Assembly (NCBI GenBank): GCA_934446065.1
Contig: CAKSDP010000001.1
Location: 48,183 to 112,182 of the forward strand
From: an uncultured Eubacteriales bacterium
GTDB lineage: Bacteria; Bacillota; Clostridia; Oscillospirales; CAG-272
Length of the DNA stretch: 64,000 nt
Direction of reading: 5' to 3'
Numbering within the stretch: the first letter of the stretch is position 1; each line of letters opens with the position of its first letter. Shown in pieces: positions 40,879 through 49,354 of this stretch. A program made the position numbers and the translations under genes. The notes beneath the pieces were generated by a model. The model saw only the letters and a program-made list of their open reading frames with translations, had not been told where the DNA came from and made no database searches.

Positions 40879-41373
40879 ATGAAAAAATTAAATAAGAATG
40901 TACGTACAATAACGTATGCCGCAGTTATTGCCGCACTCTATGTGGTGCTCACATTCGTTGCGGCTTTGCTCAAGCTGTCGAGCGGAGTGATCCAGGTGCG
41001 CTTTTCCGAGGCGCTGACGGTGCTGCCTATATTTACGCCAGCCGCGATTCCGGGGGTCGCCGTGGGCTGCCTTCTCGCGAATATCCTTACCGGCGCGATC
41101 CCTGCGGATATCATTTTCGGCACCGCCGCAACGCTCATCGGTGCGCTCTGCACATACGCACTGCGCCGACGCCCGACCTATATCGCGGTTCTGCCGCCGA
41201 TCATCGCGAATACTATTGTCGTGCCGTTTGTACTGAAGTTCGGGTACGGCGCCGATGGCGGAATACCGTTCTTCATGCTGACTGTCGGCGTGGGCGAGAT
41301 AATCTCCTGCGGCGTGTTCGGCGTTCTTCTTGCCACAGCGCTGAAAAAGCACAACAAATCGCTGTTCTCGTGA
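40879..41373 (+). CDS. queT: Queuosine precursor ECF transporter S component QueT
   Basis: This small membrane protein has 164 residues and about five or six helices. The family block IQVRFSEALTVLPIFTPAAIPG and the next GCLLANILTG are typical of QueT, which binds queuine or preQ1 for an ECF-type transporter; the energising EcfAT genes are not in the window. The ATG at 40879 is preferred over a GTG three codons earlier. It shares a transcript with the Nudix gene and lies downstream of the preQ1 riboswitch, so expression should fall when precursor is plentiful. Confidence 0.93.
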   Translation: MKKLNKNVRTITYAAVIAALYVVLTFVAALLKLSSGVIQVRFSEALTVLPIFTPAAIPGVAVGCLLANILTGAIPADIIFGTAATLIGALCTYALRRRPTYIAVLPPIIANTIVVPFVLKFGYGADGGIPFFMLTVGVGEIISCGVFGVLLATALKKHNKSLFS

Positions 41374-41454
41374 CCTTACCGACGTCCGCGTGGGGCATAT
41401 GACCGCCCTCTTGCGAATATATTCATATGTAGAAAACCCGAGAGAGGTGTGCAT

Positions 41455-41763
41455 ATGATCCACAGCGGCAGACGTCCCAAAGCCGTGACCGAGACGGCGC
41501 AGAAAACGGAGCCTTGCAGAGCTGCAAGGCTTGTTCTGCTTCTCGGATCAATTGTCCTGTCGGCATTTGTCGTGACCTCCGCCGGAACAAAACGGATTCC
41601 GGACAATGCGCACTTTGCCGGAGCATATCCGGTGTTTGCGAGCACCGATGAGTCGGGTGTGAGCGAGGATCAGCGCGAGCTGCGCGGCGCGTCGGGTCGT
41701 GAGATGGGCATATGGGACTATATTGAGTCGATATTTGCAAAATTCCTGACAGGTGACGAATGA
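41455..41763 (+). CDS. Small single-pass membrane protein ahead of an M50 protease
   Basis: This 102-residue protein has a basic N-terminus, one membrane helix (about residues 24-43, ARLVLLLGSIVLSAFVV) and a short outer part that ends in YIESIFAKFLTGDE. Its last codons overlap the start of the M50 protease by four bases. In sporulating Bacillota, SpoIVFA is the membrane partner of the protease SpoIVFB and is encoded just upstream. This protein is much shorter than SpoIVFA and lacks a LytM domain, so equivalence is only a guess from position and topology. Confidence 0.72.
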   Translation: MIHSGRRPKAVTETAQKTEPCRAARLVLLLGSIVLSAFVVTSAGTKRIPDNAHFAGAYPVFASTDESGVSEDQRELRGASGREMGIWDYIESIFAKFLTGDE

Positions 41764-42335
41764 AAGCCGTCCTGTTTTCCGGGGTGCCGGAGCTTATAAT
41801 GTTTGCCGCCGTCTTCGCGCTCGGAGGCGACGGGAGATTTTTTGCCGTCTTTTCGGCGGCGATCATACATGAGGCGGCTCACGTCGCTGCGGCGGCACTT
41901 GCGGGTGTTCCGCTGCGCCTTTGCAGAACGGGATTTGCCGGGGCTGTGCTTGTGTACGATACATCGTGCGCGTCGCTCGGCGCAGAGGCTGCAATATGCG
42001 CGGCAGGACCGGGCGTCGGTCTTGCCGTGACCGCAATCGGGTATGCGGCGGGCGTTCGCTCATACTTTATTGCGGCAAATGCTGCGCTGAGCATATTTAA
42101 CCTGCTGCCGGTGTCGTATCTCGATGGCGGCGGGATCCTTTCGTCGCTCCTTGAAATGCACCTCACGCCGGATACCGTGTGGCGCGTAATGCGCGTGATG
42201 TCGTTCTTGTTTACGCTCGCCGTCTGGTGCTTATCCGTCGCGGCGCTTGTCATCTGCGAGGGCAATATGTCGTCAATGTGCGCGGCGATCTATCTCATGT
42301 ACCGCCTGTTCTCCGAATACTCGCCGATAAATTAA
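41760..42335 (+). CDS. Site-2-type intramembrane metalloprotease (M50, SpoIVFB-like)
   Basis: This 191-residue polytopic protein has the zinc motif IIHEAAHVAA (His37, Glu38, His41) in a membrane helix and the second conserved motif NLLPVSYLDGGG, which places the Asp ligand. No PDZ domain is present, as in SpoIVFB. Such enzymes cut membrane-bound precursors, in Bacillus pro-sigma-K. The link to sporulation here is inferred, and other regulated cleavages are possible. The start overlaps the upstream small protein. Confidence 0.9.
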   Translation: MKAVLFSGVPELIMFAAVFALGGDGRFFAVFSAAIIHEAAHVAAAALAGVPLRLCRTGFAGAVLVYDTSCASLGAEAAICAAGPGVGLAVTAIGYAAGVRSYFIAANAALSIFNLLPVSYLDGGGILSSLLEMHLTPDTVWRVMRVMSFLFTLAVWCLSVAALVICEGNMSSMCAAIYLMYRLFSEYSPIN

Positions 42336-42421
42336 AAAATTCATATAAAACTGTTGATTTTTCTCCCGCTTTAGAGTAATATAATAGTATATGGTTGATT
42401 ACTTTCTAAAGGAGAATAAAA

Positions 42422-43351
42422 ATGGCACTTGTATCACCTATTGAAATGTTCAAAAAGGCATATGCCGGCGGATACGCTATCGGCGCATTCAACATCAATA
42501 ACATGGAGATTATCCAGGCTATCGCCGAGGGCGCAGCCGAGACCAAGTCTCCCGTTATCATGCAGGTTTCCGCAGGCGCGCGCAAGTATGCAAAGCATGA
42601 GTACCTCATGGCTCTTGCAAACGCTGCAATCAAGGATTCCGGTATTGATATGGCGCTCCATCTCGACCACGGCGCAGACTTTGAGATCTGCAAGGCGTGC
42701 ATCGACGGCGGATTCAACTCTGTCATGATCGACGGCTCCCGCTTCAGCTTCGAGGAGAATGTTGAGCTGACAAAGAAGGTCGTTGAGTACGCTCACGAGA
42801 GAGGCGTTGCCGTTGAGGGCGAGCTCGGTAAGCTTGCTGGCGTCGAGGACGACGTCAAGGTAAACGATGACGACGCAATGTACACCAACCCCGATGAGGT
42901 TGAGGAGTTCGTTTCCCGCACCGGCGTTGACTCCCTTGCTATCGCGATCGGTACAAGCCACGGTGCATTCAAGTTCAAGGGCGAGCCGAAGCTCCGTTTC
43001 GATATCCTTGAGGAGATCATGCGCCGCATCCCCGGATTCCCGATCGTTCTGCACGGTGCATCTTCCGTTATGCCCGATCTCGTAGCTGAGATCAATGCTT
43101 GCGGCGGTAACCTCGCAGGTGCGCAGGGCGTTCCCGAGGATATGCTCCGTAAGGCTGCAAGCCTCGCTGTCTGCAAGATCAACATCGACTCCGATATCCG
43201 TCTTGCTATGACCGCTGGTATCCGCCGTGTTATGACCGCTCAGCCTGAGGTGTTCGACCCCAGAACCTACCTCTCTGTTGCAAGAGACGAGGTTCGCAAG
43301 CTGGTCGTTCACAAGATCACGAACGTTCTCGGATCCGCAAACACTCTGTAA
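42422..43351 (+). CDS. fba: Class II fructose-1,6-bisphosphate aldolase
   Basis: This zinc enzyme of glycolysis splits fructose bisphosphate into two triose phosphates. The 309-residue protein has YAIGAFNINNMEI, the LDHGADFE metal and catalytic block, EGELGKLAGVED, GTSHGAFKFKG and VLHGASSVMP, all typical of class II enzymes. Codon choice is strongly biased, as for a highly expressed gene. A TATAAT at 42380-42385 has no good -35 at 17 bases. It is monocistronic with a strong terminator. Confidence 0.97.
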   Translation: MALVSPIEMFKKAYAGGYAIGAFNINNMEIIQAIAEGAAETKSPVIMQVSAGARKYAKHEYLMALANAAIKDSGIDMALHLDHGADFEICKACIDGGFNSVMIDGSRFSFEENVELTKKVVEYAHERGVAVEGELGKLAGVEDDVKVNDDDAMYTNPDEVEEFVSRTGVDSLAIAIGTSHGAFKFKGEPKLRFDILEEIMRRIPGFPIVLHGASSVMPDLVAEINACGGNLAGAQGVPEDMLRKAASLAVCKINIDSDIRLAMTAGIRRVMTAQPEVFDPRTYLSVARDEVRKLVVHKITNVLGSANTL

Positions 43352-43364
43352 TAGAGGAAGATCG

Positions 43365-43398
43365 GCGGGACTGTCTTTCGACAGTCCCGCATTTTTCT
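43365..43398 (+). terminator. Rho-independent terminator of fba
   Basis: An 11-bp perfect stem (GCGGGACTGTC and its complement) with a TTTC loop is followed by ATTTTTCT. Confidence 0.92.
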
Positions 43399-43416
43399 CG
43401 AACATGGAAGGTTATT

Positions 43417-44139
43417 ATGAAGAAATGGTCTGAAAAATACTTTATAAACGCACATGATACTGATTTTAACCGAGTGGTCAGCGTGTCGGGTCTCCTCAGA
43501 TATATGCAGGATGCAGTGAATTTTCAGATGGAGAATGCGCATCCGTCGTATAACGAGCTGTTCGATTCCGGCCTTGCGTTTGTGCTCAGCCGAATCCGCA
43601 TCAGCATATACGCCGCGCTGCATTCACATGATGAAATCGAGGTTGAGACATGGGCGTGCGAGAGCCACGGCGTCAGCTTCAACCGCTGCTATCGCGTTCT
43701 GCGCGACGGCGCAATAGTTGCTGAGGCGGTGTCTGTGTGGGCGCTCCTTGACACGAAAACGCACAAGCTGCGCCGTGTGTCGTCGGTCGATTTCGACTAC
43801 GGCGACGGTGAGATGCTCGAGCTTGACAGCCCGACGCGCATCAGGATCCCGCAGGACGCGGAGCTGAGCCTTGTCGGCGAGCATCGCGTGGAATACGCGG
43901 AGGTCGATATAAACCGCCACCTCAACAATACCTATTATGCGGATATTTTCGCGGGATATATTCACGAGATCGACGGCGGGCGCATCTCCTCGGTCGGGAT
44001 AAGCTATCTGTCCGAGGCGCCGCTCGGCGAGAATCTGAAGATATATATGCGCGAGATCGACGGGATCTATTACTTCTGTTCGGTGAAGGAGGACGGCACA
44101 ACGAATGCCGAGGCCGAGATCATCGTCGAGCAGCTGTGA
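43417..44139 (+). CDS. Acyl-ACP thioesterase (FatA/FatB type)
   Basis: This 240-residue protein has the tandem hot-dog fold of bacterial acyl-ACP thioesterases, which release fatty acids from ACP. MKKWSEKYFINAHDTDFN starts the first hot-dog, the central DINRHLNNTYYADIF motif carries the Asn and His expected in the catalytic set, and WACESHGVSFNRCYRV lies in between. It is probably cytosolic. It has an unremarkable AAGGTTATT ribosome-binding site right after the fba terminator. Confidence 0.9.
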   Translation: MKKWSEKYFINAHDTDFNRVVSVSGLLRYMQDAVNFQMENAHPSYNELFDSGLAFVLSRIRISIYAALHSHDEIEVETWACESHGVSFNRCYRVLRDGAIVAEAVSVWALLDTKTHKLRRVSSVDFDYGDGEMLELDSPTRIRIPQDAELSLVGEHRVEYAEVDINRHLNNTYYADIFAGYIHEIDGGRISSVGISYLSEAPLGENLKIYMREIDGIYYFCSVKEDGTTNAEAEIIVEQL

Positions 44140-44157
44140 GATTACGTTTACACAAAA

Positions 44158-44190
44158 ACACCCGAGCTTTTATAGCTCTGGTGTCTTTTT
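44158..44190. terminator. Convergent terminator between thioesterase and miaA
   Basis: ACACCCGAGCT and AGCTCTGGTGT form an 11-bp stem with one mismatch. The plus strand continues CTTTTTC and the minus strand TGTTTTTGTG, so it can serve both convergent genes. Confidence 0.83.
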
Positions 44191-45149
44191 CAGATGTTGA
44201 TATGAAGCCGTTCGAGAATGCGGGCCTGTGCCTCGTCCGTAACGTCGTCAGATGAGCGCACGGCGCCGTCTTTGTCAACAGTGATCCTGATCGCGTCGGA
44301 GCGGCGCGAGAACCACGTGATCTGCCGTTTTGCGTAATGGCGTGTCGCCGTGATGATCGCCTCGCGCACATCCGCAAGTGTGCACTCGCCGCGAAAATAC
44401 GGCAGGAATTCCTTGTAACCGATGGCTTGGGATGCACCTTTGCCCGAGTCGAGGATCCCGCGTTCCCACAGCATCCGCGCCTCATCTTCGATCCCGCGTT
44501 CAAACATCTCATAGACGCGCCGTTCAATGCGCTCGTACAGGAGTGCGCGATCGGCAAACTCAAGTACAACGACGGCGCATCGGAATTCGGATACAGCGTC
44601 GCGGGAGCGCCTGTCCCATTCGGATTTTGTGATCCCGGTGAGGTCGAATATCTCAAGTGCGCGGATCACACGCTTTACGTTGTTCGGGTGTACGGCGTCC
44701 GCCGATTCGGGATCGACCTCGCGGAGCCGCTCGTGCAGAGCCTCGTTGCCCTCGCGCGCGGCAAGCTCGGCGTATCGCTCCCGCAGAGCCTCGTTTGCCC
44801 CTGCGGCGCTCAATCCCGGTCCTGCAAGCAGCGAATCAAGGTAAAGCCCCGTACCGCCGCACAGTACGGGAAGCTTGCCCCTTGCGGCAATATCGCGGAG
44901 CACCGGCGTGGCGGCATCGCAAAAGTCGCTGCACGAGAAATCCTCGCCCGGGTCGCGCAGATCGAACAAATGATGCGCAATGCCGTGCATTTCGGCGGCG
45001 TCCGGCTTTGCCGTGCCGATCGACAGACCGCGGTACAGCTGCATCGAGTCGAACGATACGACCTCGCCCGAAAGCCGCTCGGCAAGCTTCACCGCGAGCG
45101 CGGTCTTGCCCGATGCCGTCGGTCCCGCTATCGCAATAATATCAGTCAA
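44190..45149 (-). CDS. miaA: tRNA dimethylallyltransferase
   Basis: MiaA adds a dimethylallyl group to A37 of tRNAs reading UNN codons. The 319-residue protein begins with the P-loop AGPTASGKTALAVKLAE and shows DSMQLYRGLSIGTAKP, the substrate-binding LCGGTGLYLDSLL and RRYAKRQ-like RHYAKRQITWF. The start is TTG, 11 bases after the queA stop, with AAAGGAG upstream, so the two are co-transcribed. Confidence 0.97.
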   Translation of the reverse strand: MTDIIAIAGPTASGKTALAVKLAERLSGEVVSFDSMQLYRGLSIGTAKPDAAEMHGIAHHLFDLRDPGEDFSCSDFCDAATPVLRDIAARGKLPVLCGGTGLYLDSLLAGPGLSAAGANEALRERYAELAAREGNEALHERLREVDPESADAVHPNNVKRVIRALEIFDLTGITKSEWDRRSRDAVSEFRCAVVVLEFADRALLYERIERRVYEMFERGIEDEARMLWERGILDSGKGASQAIGYKEFLPYFRGECTLADVREAIITATRHYAKRQITWFSRRSDAIRITVDKDGAVRSSDDVTDEAQARILERLHINI

Positions 45150-45160
45150 GGCGAACTCCT

Positions 45161-46252
45161 TTATTCAATGAACATCGCATCGCCGAACGAAAAGAATCTG
45201 TATTTCTCGGCGACGGCTGTCCTGTATGCGTCGAGGATACGTTCACGTCCCGCGAGCGCCGATACGAGCATCAAAAGTGTGCTCTCCGGCAGGTGAAAAT
45301 TCGTGATGAGCGCGTCGCATATCTTGAACTTGTATCCGGGGTAGATGAATATTCCCGTGTCGTCGCTCATCGCGTGCAGAATTCCGTTATCGTCGGCTGC
45401 GCTTTCGAGCGTGCGGCATGATGTTGTTCCGACCGCAATGACTCTGCCGCCTGCCGCGCGGCGCTCGTTGATCACGGCGGCGCTTTCCTCGGATACGGAG
45501 ATGAATTCTGAGTGCATCTCGTGCTTCTCTATGTCGTCCTCCTTGACCGGGCGGAATGTGCCGAGACCTACGTGCAGGAGCACCGGCGCCACGGCAGTGC
45601 CTTTTTCGCGGATGCGGTCAAGCAGCTCGTCAGTGAAGTGAAGCCCGGCGGTCGGCGCGGCAGACGATCCCTCGACGCGCGAGTAAACGGTCTGGTATCT
45701 CTCGCTGTCTTCAAGCTTTTTTGTGATGTAGGGGGGGAGGGGCATCGTGCCGACCATGTGCAGCGCCTCGTAGACCGTGCCGGACGCGGCGTAAAAATGC
45801 ACTACGCGGCAGCCGCCGTCGCCGATCTTTTCAACCTCGGCTGTGAGAATTCCGTCACCGAAGGACAACTTGTCTCCGGGCATTGCACGCTTTCCCGGAC
45901 CGGCAAGACATTCCCACCTGTCAAGGGTTATCTGCCGCAGAAGCAGCAGCTCAACCTCGCCCTCCGGGGCATTTGTATTGCCCGAGCGCTCGGCTGCGGC
46001 GCAGTATACACGGCGGCCGTACACTCTCGCGGGAAGAACGCGCGTGTCGTTTATAACGAGAACGTCCTTTGGCGTGAGATAGTCGATTATATCGGAAAAC
46101 ACGCGATGCTCAAGCGAACCGTCGCGCCGCAGAACCATAAGCCGCGAGCTGTCACGGGGATAGACCGGCGTTTGCGCGATCAGCTCCTCCGGGAGATCGT
46201 AATTGAAGTCCGACAGCCTGAGGTCGGTGTGTGTCAGAGTATTTTTAATCAT
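45161..46252 (-). CDS. queA: tRNA preQ1 ribosyltransferase-isomerase QueA
   Basis: QueA moves the ribosyl part of SAM to preQ1 in tRNA to make epoxyqueuosine. The 363-residue protein shows SDFNYDLPEELIAQTP, RDSSRLMVL, TPKDVLVINDTRVLPARV, the TAGLHFTDELL block and the closing NFHLPESTLLMLVSA. Its conserved partner miaA follows. The promoter on the minus strand is TTGCAA-17-TATAAT. Confidence 0.97.
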   Translation of the reverse strand: MIKNTLTHTDLRLSDFNYDLPEELIAQTPVYPRDSSRLMVLRRDGSLEHRVFSDIIDYLTPKDVLVINDTRVLPARVYGRRVYCAAAERSGNTNAPEGEVELLLLRQITLDRWECLAGPGKRAMPGDKLSFGDGILTAEVEKIGDGGCRVVHFYAASGTVYEALHMVGTMPLPPYITKKLEDSERYQTVYSRVEGSSAAPTAGLHFTDELLDRIREKGTAVAPVLLHVGLGTFRPVKEDDIEKHEMHSEFISVSEESAAVINERRAAGGRVIAVGTTSCRTLESAADDNGILHAMSDDTGIFIYPGYKFKICDALITNFHLPESTLLMLVSALAGRERILDAYRTAVAEKYRFFSFGDAMFIE

Positions 46253-46326
46253 TTAACAGAGCGTCCTTTAACAAAGCTGAACGGGCGGCATAAACTGATG
46301 ATGATGCCGCCTGTCACTCATACTAT

Positions 46327-46355
46327 ATTATAGCGCGGCACGGCGTATTTTGCAA
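46327..46355 (-). promoter_or_regulatory. Sigma-A promoter of queA-miaA
   Basis: On the minus strand, TTGCAA (46350-46355) and TATAAT (46327-46332) are 17 bases apart, about 75 bases before the queA start. I see no preQ1 aptamer in this short leader. Confidence 0.75.
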
Positions 46356-46431
46356 TAGTTCGGCGGCAGATGCGGTGAAGATGCGACGGTATAATAAAAT
46401 TTTGCCGCTGTTATGAAAGGATGATCATGAA

Positions 46432-47310
46432 ATGATTGTGGAAAAACGAAATAAATACGTGCCGTTTTCCGGTGCGGCTGCGGCAGTTGTAACACCGTTT
46501 TCCGACGGCAAGGTCGATCTTGAATCGCTCGGGCGTGTGATAGATCACCTGAGCGATGGAGGTGTTGGCGCCGTTGCCGTTTGCGGAACGACCGGCGAGG
46601 CTCCGGCGTTGTCGGTTGATGAATACCGCGAGATCGTTCGCTTTTCGTGCGAGCGTGTGCGCGGGAGGATCCCCGTGATCGCTGGGGCAGGCGGCTCGAC
46701 TACCGAACGCGCCGCAAGGCTCAGCGAGATCGCAGGGGAGTGCGGCGCTGCGGCGGTTCTGTCGGTCACGCCGTACTATAACAAGGCATCGCACGAGGGA
46801 CTTTACAGGCATTACTCCGAGATCGCGCGTGCGGGGCTTCCCGTGATACTGTACAACGTGCCGTCGCGCACGGGAATGAACATACCAATGGAGGTGTACC
46901 GCAGGCTTGCCGATGTTGATAACATTGTCGGTGTAAAAGAGGCGTCCGGTGACGCGAAACGCGCCATGCAGCTCATGTATGAGCTTGGCGACCGATTCGC
47001 ATTGTACTGCGGCTGTGACGAGCTGAATCTGCCGCTTGCGGCAGCCGGATACGACGGCTTCATCTCGGTTACGGCAAACGTAAAACCGCGTGAAGTAGGC
47101 GAGATATGGACGGCGTGCCGTGAGGGCAGGATAGACGATGCTCGCGCGATCGACCGGACACTCGCGCCGCTCACACGGACGCTGTTCTGCGAGGTCAACC
47201 CGATCCCGGTGAAAGCCGTGCTGGCAAAGATGGGACTTTGCAGAAATGAGCTGCGGCTGCCGCTTACTCCGATGGAACTGCCGAACGACTGGGATGCGGA
47301 GAGGGCTTGA
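46432..47310 (+). CDS. dapA: 4-Hydroxy-tetrahydrodipicolinate synthase
   Basis: DapA joins pyruvate and aspartate semialdehyde in the lysine/diaminopimelate path and forms a Schiff base on a lysine. The 292-residue protein has the AAAVVTPFSDGKVD start, GTTGEAPALS, the catalytic Tyr in TPYYNKAS, and Lys in VGVKEASGD. The start ATG at 46432 lies 11 bases after GAAAGG. dapA stands alone and faces the clpX terminator. The enzyme also feeds dipicolinate for spores. Confidence 0.95.
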   Translation: MIVEKRNKYVPFSGAAAAVVTPFSDGKVDLESLGRVIDHLSDGGVGAVAVCGTTGEAPALSVDEYREIVRFSCERVRGRIPVIAGAGGSTTERAARLSEIAGECGAAAVLSVTPYYNKASHEGLYRHYSEIARAGLPVILYNVPSRTGMNIPMEVYRRLADVDNIVGVKEASGDAKRAMQLMYELGDRFALYCGCDELNLPLAAAGYDGFISVTANVKPREVGEIWTACREGRIDDARAIDRTLAPLTRTLFCEVNPIPVKAVLAKMGLCRNELRLPLTPMELPNDWDAERA

Positions 47311-47319
47311 TGACAAAAC

Positions 47320-47349
47320 AAAACGGACTGACAGTTGTCAATCCGTTTT
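47320..47349. terminator. Convergent terminator between dapA and clpX
   Basis: AAAACGGA/TCCGTTTT and TGACA/TGTCA form a long stem with one mismatch and a two-base tip. T-runs lie on both strands, suiting both convergent genes. Confidence 0.83.
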
Positions 47350-47360
47350 TGTTTATTCTG

Positions 47361-48605
47361 TTATGCCTTGAAGCACTGCGGCTCGGCGCCTGAGGTAATG
47401 CAGTCCTTGGTGATGACTACGCGTTTCACTTCAGGCTCGGAGGGGAGGCGGAACATAAGCCCCGTCATCGTTTCCTCGATGATCGAGCGAAGTCCGCGCG
47501 CACCGGTGTTCCGCTCGATCGCACGTTCGGCAATGGCGCGGAGCGCCTCATCGTCGAACTCAAGCTTCACACCGTCAAGCTCGAGGAGCTTCGTGTACTG
47601 CTTCACAAGCGAGTTTTTCGGCTCGCGGAGGATGCGGACGAGTGCGTCGGTGTCGAGCGCGTCAAGCCCGACAATGACGGGCAGACGACCCACAAGCTCG
47701 GGAATGAGTCCGAATTTTACAATATCGTGAGCGGTGACATCGGCGAAGATCTTTTCGCTCTGGCGCTCGGATTTCGTTTTCACGTCGCCGCCGAAGCCGA
47801 TAACAGAGCTTCCGCGTCTGTCCTCGATGATCTTGTCGAGCGTGTCAAACGCGCCGCCGCAGATGAAGAGGATGTTCTCCGTGTTGATCTGAATGAAGTC
47901 CTGATTCGGATGCTTGCGTCCGCCCTGGGGGGGAACGTTTGCAACGGTGCCCTCGAGGATCTTCAGCAGTGCCTGCTGTACTCCCTCGCCCGAAACGTCA
48001 CGCGTGATCGAGCGATTCTCGCTGCGGCGCGAGATCTTGTCGATCTCGTCGATGTAGATGATGCCTCGCTCGGCACGCTCTACATCGTAATCGGCAGCCT
48101 GGATCAGCCGGAGCAGGATGTTCTCGACATCCTCACCGACATAACCCGCTTCGGTCAGGGTCGTGGCGTCGGCAATCGCGAACGGAACACCGATCGCCCG
48201 AGCCAGCGTCTGCGCGAGATACGTTTTTCCGACGCCCGTGGGACCGAGCAGAAGAACGTTGCTCTTTTGAAGCTCAACGTCATCGCCGTCCTTCGCCGCA
48301 TCGTTGTGCATAATGCGCTTGTAGTGGTTGTACACTGCAACGGACAGAACGGTCTTTGCCTTGTCCTGACCGATGACATATGCGTCAAGGATTTCCTTGA
48401 TCTTTGCCGGCGGCAGGATATCTTCCTTTTTCAGTCCGGCAGCGGCAGGAGCCTTGTGAGTGTACTCGGCGATGATGTCATTGCACATTTCAACGCAGTT
48501 GTCGCAGATGTACATTCCGGTCGGCGAAGGGATCAGAAAATATGCTTCGTGCTCGCTTCTGCCGCAGAATGAACAGTGACGCTCGTTTTTATCGTTCTGT
48601 GCCAT
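47361..48605 (-). CDS. clpX: ATP-dependent Clp protease ATP-binding subunit ClpX
   Basis: ClpX is the AAA+ unfoldase of the ClpXP protease. The 414-residue protein begins with the zinc-binding domain (CSFCGRSEHE and ICDNCVEMC), then Walker A LLGPTGVGKT, Walker B IIYIDEIDKIS, the substrate-binding pore GYVG, the ClpP-contact loop IGFGG and an arginine-finger sensor region. It follows clpP on the same transcript after tig-clpP. Confidence 0.98.
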   Translation of the reverse strand: MAQNDKNERHCSFCGRSEHEAYFLIPSPTGMYICDNCVEMCNDIIAEYTHKAPAAAGLKKEDILPPAKIKEILDAYVIGQDKAKTVLSVAVYNHYKRIMHNDAAKDGDDVELQKSNVLLLGPTGVGKTYLAQTLARAIGVPFAIADATTLTEAGYVGEDVENILLRLIQAADYDVERAERGIIYIDEIDKISRRSENRSITRDVSGEGVQQALLKILEGTVANVPPQGGRKHPNQDFIQINTENILFICGGAFDTLDKIIEDRRGSSVIGFGGDVKTKSERQSEKIFADVTAHDIVKFGLIPELVGRLPVIVGLDALDTDALVRILREPKNSLVKQYTKLLELDGVKLEFDDEALRAIAERAIERNTGARGLRSIIEETMTGLMFRLPSEPEVKRVVITKDCITSGAEPQCFKA

Positions 48606-48689
48606 AATCTGTTTCCTTTAATGAGTGAATATTTGGGTGTCAAATAAATTCAGCCGCACCGCTGCACGTGGCGCGATGCGGCCGCATCG

Positions 48690-49274
48690 TTATGCTTTTC
48701 TCTCGACGACCTTGTCGATCAGTCCGTACTCGACGGCAGCGGCAGCGCTCATGAAGTTGTCGCGCTCCGTGTCGGCTGCGATGACCTCAATAGGCTTGCC
48801 GGTGTTTGCGGCAAGAATGGAGTTGAGGGTGTCGCGCGTCTTCAGAATATGATCGGCGTGGATCTTGATGTCGCTTGCCTGACCCTGCGCACCGCCGAGC
48901 GGCTGGTGGATCATGATCTCGCTGTTCGGGAGCGCAAAGCGCTTGCCCTTGGCGCCGGAGGAGAGCAGGAATGCTCCCATGGACGCCGCCATGCCGATGC
49001 AGATCGTGGAAACGTCGCATTTGATGTAGTTCATCGTATCATAGATCGCCATACCGGCGGTAACCGATCCGCCGGGGCTGTTGATGTAAAGACTGATATC
49101 CCTGTCGGGATCCTGCGCCTCAAGATAGAGGAGCTGAGCGACAACGAGGGAAGCGGTAACGTCGTTTACCTCGTCGGCGAGGAATATAATTCTGTCGTTA
49201 AGCAGACGGGAGTAGATGTCATAGGAACGCTCACCTCTGTTTGTCTGCTCGACTACCATTGGTACAAGTGCCAT
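48690..49274 (-). CDS. clpP: ATP-dependent Clp protease proteolytic subunit ClpP
   Basis: The serine protease barrel of ClpXP. From 49274 the protein has 194 residues, the family length, and begins MALVPMVVEQTNRGERSYD, just as ClpP does. The catalytic residues are Ser in GMAASMGAF, His in MIHQPLGG and Asp in a TERDNFM segment (IAADTERDN). An ATG 15 codons upstream (49319) also gives an open frame, but it has no ribosome-binding site and the added residues are not family-like. The site for 49274 is weak too, so the start is uncertain. It lies between tig and clpX. Confidence 0.95.
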   Translation of the reverse strand: MALVPMVVEQTNRGERSYDIYSRLLNDRIIFLADEVNDVTASLVVAQLLYLEAQDPDRDISLYINSPGGSVTAGMAIYDTMNYIKCDVSTICIGMAASMGAFLLSSGAKGKRFALPNSEIMIHQPLGGAQGQASDIKIHADHILKTRDTLNSILAANTGKPIEVIAADTERDNFMSAAAAVEYGLIDKVVERKA

Positions 49275-49354
49275 AGCTTTGTTGACCGATGTCCCGGAAC
49301 GGGGCTTCCTTTCATGCAAAATCTTTTATGAAGATTGCAGAACGGAGGGCGGAC

